A stretch of DNA of 64,000 bases from an uncultured Eubacterium sp. (GTDB lineage Bacteria > Bacillota_A > Clostridia > Lachnospirales > Lachnospiraceae). Numbering within the stretch: position 1 is the first letter of the stretch; each line of letters begins with the position of its first letter. The DNA lies in NCBI GenBank assembly GCA_910589045.1, contig CAJUSH010000001.1, forward strand, positions 1 to 64,000. Reading direction: 5' to 3'. A program made the translations under genes and the position numbers. The notes below the pieces were generated by a model. The model was given only the letters and a program-made list of their open reading frames with translations. It did not search any database and had not been told where the DNA came from. Shown in pieces: positions 10,301 to 17,719 of this stretch.

Positions 10301-12655
10301 AAGCCGGCGATTACGGTTCGCGATTCCGAGATGAATCAGGATGCGCAGGAGCTCTCGCCGAATACGGATTACCTGATTGAGTACAAGTCGGAGAGCGCGG
10401 CGATTGAGGAAGAGGACCGGGCAAACGGCATCAATGTACCGGACTGCAGCTACGGCGGCAAGGTTGTCATTGAGATAACCGGACAGAACAACTATACCGG
10501 AACACAGAAGTTCGCATACTACATCGGTGAGAACATCGGTGATGCATATGTGCAGATCAATGGCTCGAATACGGCTTACGCTACCTATAACGGATTGAAG
10601 CAGCTCATTCCGGAATCCTCCATTCAGGTAAGGACGAACTCGAATGATGTGCCTTTAGAGCTTCCGGACGGTACAAAGCGCTACGGATATGCTTACTACA
10701 AGGGCGATCTGGAGACAATGGTTGAGAAGGAAGAGGTTGTGGATGCGGGAACCTATTACATTGCGGTAACAGGCAATCCGAGACTGGGAACCTATGCGAA
10801 GTCGACGGTCAGCAACAGCAGTGTTTACACCATCAACCCGCGGAGCATCTCCCCGTCCTACATTTTAGTATCGGGCTATGATGCAAGCTACTATTACACG
10901 GGTCAGGCCATTGAGCCGAAGGCAATCGTGGTTGAGGATACCGATCTCCCGGTAACCCTGGACAGCTATGATCCCCAGCGCCGTTCCGTAAGACTTGTAA
11001 ACGGCGTAGATTACGACCTGACCTACAGCAACAATGTATCCGCAGGAAAGGCATCGATTCATGTAACCGGTAAGGGCAATTATACCGGGACACGGGATGC
11101 ATACTTCAACATCGTAAGCTCCGACAGCACCGGAAACAACACCTGGGACGGAACGAGCGAGGGAACCGGAAGCCTGACGAACGGTACAACGACGATAAAC
11201 GCGAGTGACATTCGCCTCGGCTTAAACAACAGTGCCTATAACTGCATGATGTACAACGGATACGAGCAGATTCCGATTGTAAGCATCAACGGTATGAACA
11301 CGAATGACTTTATAATCACCGCAACAAACAACGTGGCACCCGGTATGGCGACTCTGATTATTCAGGGCAATGGCGGCAACTTCACCGGAACGATTTACAA
11401 GCCGTTTATGATTAAGGCGGATCTGAGCCGGTACGGTACCATCGCGGGTATCGCGGATCAGGTATACAGCGGCTATCAGATTACACCGTCCATCACACTG
11501 ACCTGCGGCGGAAACCTGCTGACGCAGGGAACGGACTATACCGTAACCTATGCAAACAACACAAATGTCGGCAGGGCAACCGTAATGGCGCACGCGACAA
11601 GCAATTCCTACTATGTAGGAACGGCGACCGGCGGATTTAACATCAGCAACGCGGCAGGCGGCATGCAGGTGACAGGCTACGCATCCGCATACACCTACAC
11701 CGGAAATGCAATCACACCGGATGTTGTTGTTACGATGAATAACCGCGTATTGAACCGCGGCACGGATTATACCGTAAGCTATGCGAACAATATCAACGTC
11801 GGAACGGCGAGCATGACTATAACCGGAATCGGAAGCTACTCCGGTACGCGCACGATCAACTTTACGATCGAGGCAAAGAACATTGAGAACTGTCTGACAA
11901 CCGAGGTATCCAGCTACCAGTACAACGGAAGCACCTACACACCGGTTATTACGGTTACGGATTCCTCAACCGGAAAGACATTGGTTGCAGGTACGGATTA
12001 CACGATAACTTACAGCAATAATACGAACCCCGGCACCGCACAGATCACGGTGACCGCGCTCAGCAAGAACTATACCGGAACAAAGGTGATCCCTTTCCAG
12101 ATCACCTCCGCAGCAGTGAGCGGTCTGCGCACGAGCACGATCAAGAATAACAGTATCAAGCTGGCATGGAGTGCCCAGAATTATGCAGACGGATACCAGA
12201 TTTGTAATTCCAAAAATCAGGTCGTTGCAACTACGAAGAAAAATAGTTATACTGTAAAGGGATTATCCTCATGCACCACATATAAGTTTAAGGTACGTTC
12301 TTATGTACAGAACGATGACGGTACAATGTCCTACGGCAGTTTCTCTACGGCAATATCCGCTAAGACGCTGCTCAACACACCGACGCTGAAGGTGAAGGCG
12401 TCCGGCGGCGGCAGGGTTACGCTGACATGGACGAAGGTATCGAAGGCGACCGGCTATGAGATTTACTACAGTACCAAGAAGAACGGAAAATATACGAAGC
12501 TTAAGACAGTTTCCAAGTCTTCAAAGCGTAAATATGTGGATAAGGGTCTGGCAAGGGGCGAGAAGTATTATTATACGATCCGCGCTTACCGCACCGCAAA
12601 TGGGGTAAAGACCTACAGCAACTATAACACCATCAAGTCAGTGAAGGTGAAATAA
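4358..12655 (+). CDS. Giant secreted repeat protein with C-terminal FN3 domains
   Basis: A 2765-residue secreted protein. The start at ATG 4358 is preferred over 4346 because AAAGGATGG then lies 8 nt upstream. A signal peptide follows (KKKLLAVALTICMVIG... ending QVRA). The body has roughly 20-25 divergent units of about 80-110 residues, each with a YxG start, a GTDYTVSYANN-like strand, an xxGTAxITGxGNYxGT segment and a closing FxI strand; this is the beta-sandwich (MBG/Ig-like) type common in Clostridia surface proteins. Two fibronectin type III-like domains end the protein (about 2580-2765). There is no LPXTG-type signal or S-layer homology domain, so anchoring is unknown. The first ~730 residues are encoded by clearly AT-richer DNA than the rest. 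The adjacent sortase and sorted LRR protein suggest a shared surface function. Confidence 0.85.
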   Translation: MYKDVKKKLLAVALTICMVIGVVEIVPQVRAKGQYEIEFEATDAGDSSIVETFRVVVDETEFTYDGKPHAPEIVSISGTLQPTYDRDMFYLEGPESINQGPYSCTISRGTSDWRFTTQTIQYEIKPILVTRINAVQNGTARPAVKYTGTTVAPSSDSVTVTINDSIILQSDQYRLEESSSNIIGDAIAQVVITDTNYDQNGVNLNNGIEYVIAYDLANSNASAGHVASLRSVNLNYDGSSAIEEPVVDVKNGSGTVFSISKSDSKGFQIAYYKLTKNASGAITDRSLITGSLTQAGEYEIEVMPPTSGAPYVQVGSDYYMGTFRQEFLVRRLNAKDSWVVEAKDSDGISHTLTEPDANGYVLRLAYKDRDSDGRVRPKDVTVRDGNGNILKLDIDYTIDYQNDTMPGLATMRITPTNSTNYQGEVDIDYYITSTLSMERTVIVGKGSIGGSVSATDGKAPEIVYDGQPHTYDPINCEVYAEGRSQKLTVDRNYKLSVQYRSGNGYVDVDETDPEQMKKLAEVGEKRIVITGLGIYAGEIAYQSFWIQPVDLRIEANYKECEVKFDPADGYYYTGSYIIPNFTFYYRGRAYGTNSDPQGQFSFRVENNLNAGEAKLVLTMLGTNFIGTYEASFTIKPLPYSALNISSDFTYDGTPKVPVFKIVQGSEIDYTLRLGTDYELIGYKPRGSSADWSTTAPTDAGNYDVQIRITTDNIDCRAGQVYNSVFEIKQCDIAGIGSIAIAPEWLVGENNEVNWSGGATEPDITGVPSYMKPSDYELTYDNNTTVTGSGKPAILHVKASDTSTNFTGQKDIEFTIISRNISSDGINFEIPKPVNATPDYTLNLNVTDANRVGSSQRLTLGTEYRINEVLCYNDSTGNWEPLQTDDSTAINYYGTGNNTITGLKRAGKYRVTIEGMNAYKGTRTAADVECGTDISAHIVRIDSAISGITNYKVPYNGTDQAPTGFSLREKAGNHNVVEGISYANGDFTVAYERTDTYDKLLQDVGRIFVVAVGNPEKGYFGKTESFFGSEGSGYYYDITPAKWTTGDNFEIQIEDVTYSPREVQTPVITLRFKTGATSSTGGAIWKTLELGTDYEITATNGIEYDESGNIILNNDLKNEGPKQLTIVGKGNYSGNSRAPLYHVLRKNIADSDIEVDTSEVNYSNLRNVRFRISHDGYQLVRDKDYTQTQKNDPVHGYNPIPNTDGTPGFHVFYTLTGIGNYQGKREDVEVKVGIVDLEPETVWAPKDEAQPGQFYVDWKQSELLITSDQAMLPETQRTPINPTQFDIMYKTETGSIPLERDVDYEIVENGYGRNYTAGEADSNYVTIKGKGGYSGSPRLKFKLYTDISGAQTAEESLIKKYGDQDPICVITKTDWLEIYDGAHGSDKDLLILNQISIDEAGSIDPDEYELRWPTNFHPEDPAVGSWTVRVVGTQKGAHCYYGDILIPFRVVNDINAAEISVGGSNSIQYKGPNDPVLVTSPGVQFRVTADGRELREGRDYEIVGYTGNDRIGEATVTLRGIGDYSGEVDHKFKVVYPIASLVVFMWDPVSGAYVNRGKQNVTYAYTGKEVQPQIMLYCPLDFSGDATTDEEYLAKSPLDPSLYALGYENNIHAGTGTVVIKDCPYFTGGAGTTEEGAQRGVTFSIVAGNIAPPPAGTVSYTSSIHANVANIVVPYKGESYTVADLGIELSDHGEVLQENVDYAVYYDGDMQNVSGTNKDNWPRITFLGKGNYEGSEHAIRFEIIQKSISPDKSSDITANPIVLAYTDNATEQAIINQMSIVMGTPSGNTKKLVNGTDYEIENYFNDAMCHSPVSAANGMLRTDGNTYFPVAQGTYYARIRGIGNFTDRRTVTIEITKKDLTNDIQINFIPSASSDCMIDGNGEPDCTYNGREHKPAINVTYGRNNILLREEIDYTVSYVNNVNAGTEAEVIIRMTPGGNYTGEFSRTFSIKPKSILQTEGGTILYSQINESYPFDPALSASIKPAITVRDSEMNQDAQELSPNTDYLIEYKSESAAIEEEDRANGINVPDCSYGGKVVIEITGQNNYTGTQKFAYYIGENIGDAYVQINGSNTAYATYNGLKQLIPESSIQVRTNSNDVPLELPDGTKRYGYAYYKGDLETMVEKEEVVDAGTYYIAVTGNPRLGTYAKSTVSNSSVYTINPRSISPSYILVSGYDASYYYTGQAIEPKAIVVEDTDLPVTLDSYDPQRRSVRLVNGVDYDLTYSNNVSAGKASIHVTGKGNYTGTRDAYFNIVSSDSTGNNTWDGTSEGTGSLTNGTTTINASDIRLGLNNSAYNCMMYNGYEQIPIVSINGMNTNDFIITATNNVAPGMATLIIQGNGGNFTGTIYKPFMIKADLSRYGTIAGIADQVYSGYQITPSITLTCGGNLLTQGTDYTVTYANNTNVGRATVMAHATSNSYYVGTATGGFNISNAAGGMQVTGYASAYTYTGNAITPDVVVTMNNRVLNRGTDYTVSYANNINVGTASMTITGIGSYSGTRTINFTIEAKNIENCLTTEVSSYQYNGSTYTPVITVTDSSTGKTLVAGTDYTITYSNNTNPGTAQITVTALSKNYTGTKVIPFQITSAAVSGLRTSTIKNNSIKLAWSAQNYADGYQICNSKNQVVATTKKNSYTVKGLSSCTTYKFKVRSYVQNDDGTMSYGSFSTAISAKTLLNTPTLKVKASGGGRVTLTWTKVSKATGYEIYYSTKKNGKYTKLKTVSKSSKRKYVDKGLARGEKYYYTIRAYRTANGVKTYSNYNTIKSVKVK

Positions 12656-12680
12656 GCCCTGTTTTTGGTGATTCGGAATT

Positions 12681-13814
12681 ATGGAAAAAAAGAAATTCAG
12701 ACTCGGCGATTACGAATTTGACGACTACAGAGAATATATAGAGGCGGAGGAAGATCTGAGAAAGATCGACCTGATTGTACAGGAGCTTGACGTGGGCGAC
12801 GTTGATGTCGCCGCCCGCCTCTATACTCGTATTCGCAACAATGAGATTGTCTTTCACAGCAAGATCGGCATTAACTTTTTCATGTATTTGTCGGATATTG
12901 TGGCAAATCATTCCATGGTCATGGTGGAGGAAAAGAAGGCCGAGGAGGATTTAAAAAAGAAAAACAAAAAGCGTGCCGGAAGGTACCGCCTGGCCGGAGT
13001 GCTCTGTGTACTGGCGGCGCTTATATGCCTGGTCTATTTTACCTATATGGATTACCTGGAGGATGAGTCGGCACGGGAGATGAAACGGCTGCAGGATATG
13101 CAGAACATGACGGGACATTACATCGAGGAGGAGGCTTTTTCCGGGGAGCTTTCGAGCGAGCCGGAGCTTCCTGCTGTAGATGAAGCACCGGAGGAAGAGG
13201 AAAAGAAGCCGGCAGAAATCCCGGACCTGCTTCCGGAGTACGAGAAAATTTACGCGGAGAATGAGGATCTGGTGGGCTGGCTTACGATCGAGGGCACAAA
13301 CATCAACTACCCGGTGCTCCAGTCCGATACCCAGGAGGACAGCCAGTTTTACCTGACCCACAGCTTCGCAAGGAAAAAGGACAAAAACGGATCGCTTTTT
13401 ATGGATTACCGAAACGATTTTTTAGACCGTGATACGAATATCATTATATATGGCCACAATATGAAAAGCGGCGCGATGTTCGGATCTTTAAAGCAGTATT
13501 TGAATGCGGACTATCTGCAAAAGCATAAAAAGGTGCAGTTTGATACGATCTATGAGCATGGGACCTATGAGGTAATCGGAGCCTTTTTGTCGGAGGTGAG
13601 CTATCAGGATGAATACACCTTCCGCTATTACAACTTCCTGAATGCAAAGAACGAATCGGAGTTTGAGGCGTTTCGTGTGAATGTGATGCAGCTTGACGCG
13701 CAAAAAAAAGGCACGTTGGATGCCGAATATGGCGATCAGCTGTTGACTTTATCCACATGTAGTAGTTATACTGATGAGGGAAGAATGTTTATTCTTGCAA
13801 AGAAAATCAAGTAA
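12681..13814 (+). CDS. srtB: Class B sortase
   Basis: A 377-residue membrane transpeptidase that cleaves a sorting motif and links the protein to the wall or to another subunit. Catalytic residues are visible: His259 in IIIYGHNMKSG, Cys360 in LTLSTCSSY, and the conserved Arg shortly after (DEGRMFI). The sortase domain occupies about 180-377. A single membrane helix (about 105-122, VLCVLAALICLVYFTYM) is preceded by an unusually long, charged, cytoplasmic N-terminal part (about 100 residues) and followed by an acidic linker. It lies 25 nt after the giant repeat protein and 66 nt before an LRR protein with a PQTG signal, its likely substrate. Class B assignment rests on the TLSTC context and spacing. 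Confidence 0.9.
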   Translation: MEKKKFRLGDYEFDDYREYIEAEEDLRKIDLIVQELDVGDVDVAARLYTRIRNNEIVFHSKIGINFFMYLSDIVANHSMVMVEEKKAEEDLKKKNKKRAGRYRLAGVLCVLAALICLVYFTYMDYLEDESAREMKRLQDMQNMTGHYIEEEAFSGELSSEPELPAVDEAPEEEEKKPAEIPDLLPEYEKIYAENEDLVGWLTIEGTNINYPVLQSDTQEDSQFYLTHSFARKKDKNGSLFMDYRNDFLDRDTNIIIYGHNMKSGAMFGSLKQYLNADYLQKHKKVQFDTIYEHGTYEVIGAFLSEVSYQDEYTFRYYNFLNAKNESEFEAFRVNVMQLDAQKKGTLDAEYGDQLLTLSTCSSYTDEGRMFILAKKIK

Positions 13815-13880
13815 TCTGTAAACAACGGCAACCAGTGAATAATATAAGCTATGGATGGCGAGATGGGAGAGATGAAGACC

Positions 13881-15281
13881 ATGAAGAAATTATTCAAAAA
13901 GGCTTGTCAGACTGTTTTGGCGGCAGCATTGTTAGGTATGCTGGTTCTGCCGGGGAATACGGTGCTGGCATCCCAGACAAATACGAGTACGGCAGGCTTC
14001 CAGATGAACGGTACGACAGTGACCGGGTATAATGGCAGCGGCGGCAGTATCACGATTCCCGATACGGCGACAGCGATCGCGGCGAGCGCATTTTCCGGAA
14101 AGTCAAATATTTCCGCGGTTTCGATTCCCTCTTCTGTGACGAGCATCGGGGACAGCGCGTTCGCAAACTGCACCGGCCTTACGAGCATAACCATTCCGGG
14201 AAGCGTTTCGAGCCTTGGGACCGGGGTATTTTCCGGATGTTCAAGACTTTCATCCGTTACGATGCAGGCAGCGGTAAGCTCGGTTCCGAGCAGTACGTTT
14301 TCGGGCTGCTCCGCACTTACGAGCGTGGCGATTTCTTCTTCGATCAACAGTATCGGAAGCAGCGCATTCGCAAACTGTAAGAGCCTTTCATCGATGGCGG
14401 TTCCGAGTGGTGTGACGACCATCGGAAGCGGCGCGTTCAGTGGCTGCAGCGGACTTTCCGGCATTTCGATTCCATCGAGCACCAGCAGTATTTCGACGGA
14501 CGCGTTTAACGGCTGCTCTGCCCTCTCCACGATCAATGTGGCGGGCGGCAACGGGACATACGCATCGGACGGCGGCTGTCTGTACAATGCTTCCTACACA
14601 AAGCTTTTGATCTGCCCCCAGGCAAAAAGCTCCATTGCGTTGAATTCTGCAGTGAAGATTATCGGCGGCGGTGCATTTAACGGCTGCAGCCGGATCTCAA
14701 CCGTGACGATTCCGAACGGTGCGACAACGATCGAGAGCGGCGCGTTTTCAAACAGCGGTGTCAAGACGATTACGATTCCCGCATCCGTGACAAGTATCGG
14801 AAGCCAGTCCTGGTCCCCGGATCTTATTTACGGCTACGCGAATTCCGAGGCGGAGAGCTATGCGGAATCCAACAATTATGTATTTTATCTTCTCGGCGGA
14901 AGCAGTGCCGGCACGGGTGACGAGTCGCAGGAGATTCAGACCGGAAATGCAAATTATGAGGATCTGGATGCCGATGAGGACGGAGACGACGAGAATCAGA
15001 ACATCGAAGTCGACACCGACGGCAGCTCAAATGATCGTGGCAGCTCCGGAGGCAGCCAGTCATCATCCGGCAGCTCGAATAATCGTGGCAGCTCCGGAAG
15101 CTCCGGAAGCTCCGGAAGCTCTGGCAGCTCCGGTGCCTATGCGACAAAGACCTCGAATGTGCATCAGGCAGATGCAACACCGCAGACCGGCGACGGATTT
15201 AACCCGAAGCTTCTGATCTGTGTGGCGCTGGTTCTGATTGGATGTGCATGCTTCTTCCTGGGAAAGCGCAAGTCCGCATAA
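13881..15281 (+). CDS. Cell-wall-anchored BspA-like LRR protein
   Basis: A 466-residue exported protein. The start is taken at ATG 13881, with GGGAGAG 9 nt upstream; three earlier in-frame ATGs lie in or before that site. A signal peptide (KKLFKKACQTVLAAALLGMLVLPG) leads to a short linker and about ten LRR_5/BspA-type repeats of the form TSIGDSAFANCTGLTSITIP, known from adhesins of several phyla. A Ser/Gly/Asn-rich spacer follows, then a sorting signal TPQTGDG at about residue 433, a hydrophobic helix and the basic tail GKRKSA. PQTG rather than LPXTG suggests a dedicated sortase, most simply the class B sortase encoded just upstream. A strong terminator follows the gene. Role: presumed adhesion or surface display. 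Confidence 0.85.
   Translation: MKKLFKKACQTVLAAALLGMLVLPGNTVLASQTNTSTAGFQMNGTTVTGYNGSGGSITIPDTATAIAASAFSGKSNISAVSIPSSVTSIGDSAFANCTGLTSITIPGSVSSLGTGVFSGCSRLSSVTMQAAVSSVPSSTFSGCSALTSVAISSSINSIGSSAFANCKSLSSMAVPSGVTTIGSGAFSGCSGLSGISIPSSTSSISTDAFNGCSALSTINVAGGNGTYASDGGCLYNASYTKLLICPQAKSSIALNSAVKIIGGGAFNGCSRISTVTIPNGATTIESGAFSNSGVKTITIPASVTSIGSQSWSPDLIYGYANSEAESYAESNNYVFYLLGGSSAGTGDESQEIQTGNANYEDLDADEDGDDENQNIEVDTDGSSNDRGSSGGSQSSSGSSNNRGSSGSSGSSGSSGSSGAYATKTSNVHQADATPQTGDGFNPKLLICVALVLIGCACFFLGKRKSA
15087..15133 (+). repeat. 9-nt tandem repeat encoding Gly-Ser-Ser linker
   Basis: About five consecutive copies of a GGCAGCTCC/GGAAGCTCC unit encode the GSS spacer ahead of the sorting signal. The copies are nearly identical, so length change by slippage or recombination is plausible and would stay in frame. 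Confidence 0.7.
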
Positions 15282-15330
15282 AGAACCATGTCTATCTAAA
15301 AATGAATTTTTGAATATGAAAACTTGCAGG

Positions 15331-15376
15331 AGCGTGTTTCTGATAAAGCCTTTTTATTGGAAACACGCTTTATTTT
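15331..15376 (+). terminator. Terminator of the surface locus
   Basis: AGCGTGTTTC (15331-15340) pairs with GAAACACGCT (15360-15369) as a 10-bp stem, followed by a T-rich tail. It separates the surface locus from gdhA. Confidence 0.85.
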
Positions 15377-15482
15377 ATTAGTTTTCTTTGAGAAATGAGG
15401 AATGTTATTGCCAAAACTTTCATTTTATAATATGATGTTGTACAGAAACGTGAAATTATATCAAAAAGGAGATTAGATAATC

Positions 15483-16817
15483 ATGAGCTATGTTGATGAG
15501 GTACTCGAGCAAGTAAAAGCAAAAAATGCAGCCGAGCCTGAGTTTTTGCAGGCAGTCGGCGAGGTGCTGGACTCCCTGCGTCCGGTTATTGACGCAAATG
15601 AGGAGCTTTACAGAAAGAACGCTATTTTAGAGCGCATCGTAGAGCCGGACCGCCAGATCATGTTCCGTGTTCCCTGGGTGGACGACAAGGGACAGGTTCA
15701 GGTGAACAGAGGCTTCCGTGTTCAGTTCAACAATGCGATTGGACCTTACAAGGGAGGGTTGAGACTGCATCCTTCCGTAAACCTTGGTATTATCAAATTC
15801 CTGGGCTTTGAGCAGATTTTTAAAAATTCTCTGACATCGCTTCCTATCGGCGGCGGCAAGGGCGGCTCTGATTTTGACCCGAAGGGCAAATCCGACCGTG
15901 AGGTTATGGCATTCTGCCAGAGCTTTATGACCGAGCTGTGTAAGTATATCGGGGCCGACACCGATGTCCCCGCAGGTGATATCGGAACCGGTGCGCGCGA
16001 AATCGGCTTTATGTTCGGGCAGTATAAGCGCATCCGCGGCACCTACGAGGGTGTCCTGACCGGAAAGGGGCTGAGCTATGGCGGCTCCCTGGTGCGTACC
16101 GAAGCGACCGGATACGGTTTGTTATATATTACGCAGGAGCTGATCAAGTGCCATGGCGAGTCCATGGAGGGCAAGACGGTTTGTGTTTCCGGTGCCGGAA
16201 ACGTTGCGATCTATGCGATTCAGAAGGCGCACCAGATGGGCGCGAAGTGTGTGACCTGTTCCGATTCTACCGGATGGATCTATGATCCCGAAGGAATCGA
16301 TGTAGACCTGCTCAAAGAGGTAAAAGAGGTGAAGCGCGCGCGTCTGACCGAGTATGCCGCAGCGCGTAAGAGTGCGGAGTACCATGAGGGCCGCGGCGTA
16401 TGGCAGGTAAAATGCGACATTGCTCTTCCCTGCGCAACACAGAACGAGCTGCTGATTGATGATGCGAAGCAGCTGGTTGCAAATGGCTGCAAGGCAGTAT
16501 GCGAGGGCGCAAACATGCCTACTACGCTGGATGCAACAAAATACCTGCAGGAGAACGGCGTATGGTTTATCGGCGGTAAGGCTGCGAATGCGGGCGGTGT
16601 TGCTACGTCCGCACTGGAGATGAGTCAGAACTCCGAGCGTTTAAGCTGGAGCTTTGAGGAGGTAGATTCCAGACTGCAGGGCATTATGGTCAATATTTAC
16701 CACAATATCGACGATGCCGCAAAGCGCTATGGTGTTGAGGGCGACTATGTTGCAGGCGCAAACATCGCAGGCTTTGAGAAGGTTGTGGAGGCAATGCTTG
16801 CACAGGGCGTAGCGTAA
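15483..16817 (+). CDS. gdhA: NADP-type glutamate dehydrogenase
   Basis: Catalyses reversible amination of 2-oxoglutarate to glutamate, a main route of ammonium assimilation or glutamate catabolism in Clostridia. Length (444 aa) matches the hexameric bacterial class. Seen motifs: GPYKGGLRLHPSVN (substrate lysine), LPIGGGKGGSDFDPKGKS (catalytic lysine region), DVPAGDIGTG, and the dinucleotide fold SGAGNVAIYA near 240. A strong AAAGGAGATTAG site precedes the ATG. A TATAAT at 15426-15431 is a likely -10 box but has only a weak -35. The gene stands alone between two terminators or gaps. The NADP preference is inferred from similarity, not proven. Confidence 0.95.
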   Translation: MSYVDEVLEQVKAKNAAEPEFLQAVGEVLDSLRPVIDANEELYRKNAILERIVEPDRQIMFRVPWVDDKGQVQVNRGFRVQFNNAIGPYKGGLRLHPSVNLGIIKFLGFEQIFKNSLTSLPIGGGKGGSDFDPKGKSDREVMAFCQSFMTELCKYIGADTDVPAGDIGTGAREIGFMFGQYKRIRGTYEGVLTGKGLSYGGSLVRTEATGYGLLYITQELIKCHGESMEGKTVCVSGAGNVAIYAIQKAHQMGAKCVTCSDSTGWIYDPEGIDVDLLKEVKEVKRARLTEYAAARKSAEYHEGRGVWQVKCDIALPCATQNELLIDDAKQLVANGCKAVCEGANMPTTLDATKYLQENGVWFIGGKAANAGGVATSALEMSQNSERLSWSFEEVDSRLQGIMVNIYHNIDDAAKRYGVEGDYVAGANIAGFEKVVEAMLAQGVA

Positions 16818-16940
16818 AACGTATAGAAGGTATAAATTACCGCCCTTTCATATCGACAAGATGTTGAGGGAAATTGAATAAAATCACCGAAATCCCTCCC
16901 CGGCATATATTATATAGAAAATATATTTCGGAGTTGCTTG

Positions 16941-17534
16941 ATGGATTATAAGGATTACAACGATTATAGCCAGAGGGATTATTTTTTCCAAATGCAGCAA
17001 ATGCGGCAGATGCAGATGCCCTTTTCGCTTATGTATCCCTACCCGGATTTATATATGAGTGAGATAGAGACCGACCGGGATTTACAGTATTTACAGCAGA
17101 TGTATCCCCAGGATGCGAAGCGGATGCAGAAAAAGGTAGAAGAGGAGTGCGACCGGCTGGAATACGAGGGCAGTATGATGTACGACGAGTATCCGGACCG
17201 GGTATCCATGCTGCTGATCTGTGATCGGATTGCCGATGCCATCGCGCGGGAGGAAGCAGAAAAACAGGCGCTGGAGGAGGCCGGGGAAGCGGCGGAAATG
17301 GAAGCAGGCGAGGAAATGAATGCTATGCAGATGCGCCGTCCGGAATTTGGACCCGGAGGACAGCCGCCCTTTGATCCGGAACGCAGACCCCCGGAACACA
17401 GACCCCCCAGACCGAAGGGCCCGGGGCACAGGCCGCCCTTTGACCCCGGCAGGCGAAGCCTTTTGGAGGTGCTTTTGTACAACGAAATGTACAGGCGGCG
17501 ATGCAAACAGCGCCGCGCGAGAAGATTTTGGTAA
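16941..17534 (+). CDS. Conserved hypothetical protein with Pro-rich tail
   Basis: A 197-residue soluble protein. ATG 16941 follows CGGAG by about 8 nt; an in-frame TTG directly before it is less likely. The N-terminus is rich in Met, Gln and Tyr. A central acidic helical block (about 35-100, YLQQMYPQDAKRMQKKVEEECDRLEYEGSMMYDEYPDR) resembles a small unnamed family I associate with Lachnospiraceae. An Ala/Glu-rich stretch and a Pro/Arg/Gly region with two PPFDP repeats follow, then a basic C-terminal end. There is no signal peptide or membrane helix. Function unknown; a spore-related role would be guesswork. It is followed by a strong terminator. Confidence 0.75.
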   Translation: MDYKDYNDYSQRDYFFQMQQMRQMQMPFSLMYPYPDLYMSEIETDRDLQYLQQMYPQDAKRMQKKVEEECDRLEYEGSMMYDEYPDRVSMLLICDRIADAIAREEAEKQALEEAGEAAEMEAGEEMNAMQMRRPEFGPGGQPPFDPERRPPEHRPPRPKGPGHRPPFDPGRRSLLEVLLYNEMYRRRCKQRRARRFW

Positions 17535-17572
17535 ACAAACAGTTGTGATTTTTAAGAAAACGCATTACAATA

Positions 17573-17609
17573 GGGAGTGTCCGAATCATTTTGGACGGCT
17601 CCCTTTTTG
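17573..17609 (+). terminator. Rho-independent terminator
   Basis: AGGGAGTGTCC pairs with GGACGGCTCCCT across a short loop and runs into TTTTT. An in-frame ATG for the next gene at 17591 lies inside this stem and is therefore an unlikely translation start. Confidence 0.85.
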
Positions 17610-17719
17610 CTTTACGCAGGTGCGCAGGGAAAGACGATGCTGCCCCGGATGCACCCGGCGCAGCGGGCAGGGGGACTATTTTTGTCGGAGACCGATCAAT
17701 AGAAAACGAGGAAGAGTCT

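Noticed and set aside
13907..14587. 226-residue minus-strand ORF
   Set aside because: Shadow of the regular LRR repeats on the plus strand; it repeats the same periodicity in an implausible composition.
17591..17719. Longer start for the 802-residue protein
   Set aside because: The ATG lies inside a terminator stem, and the added 43 residues look like translated non-coding DNA.
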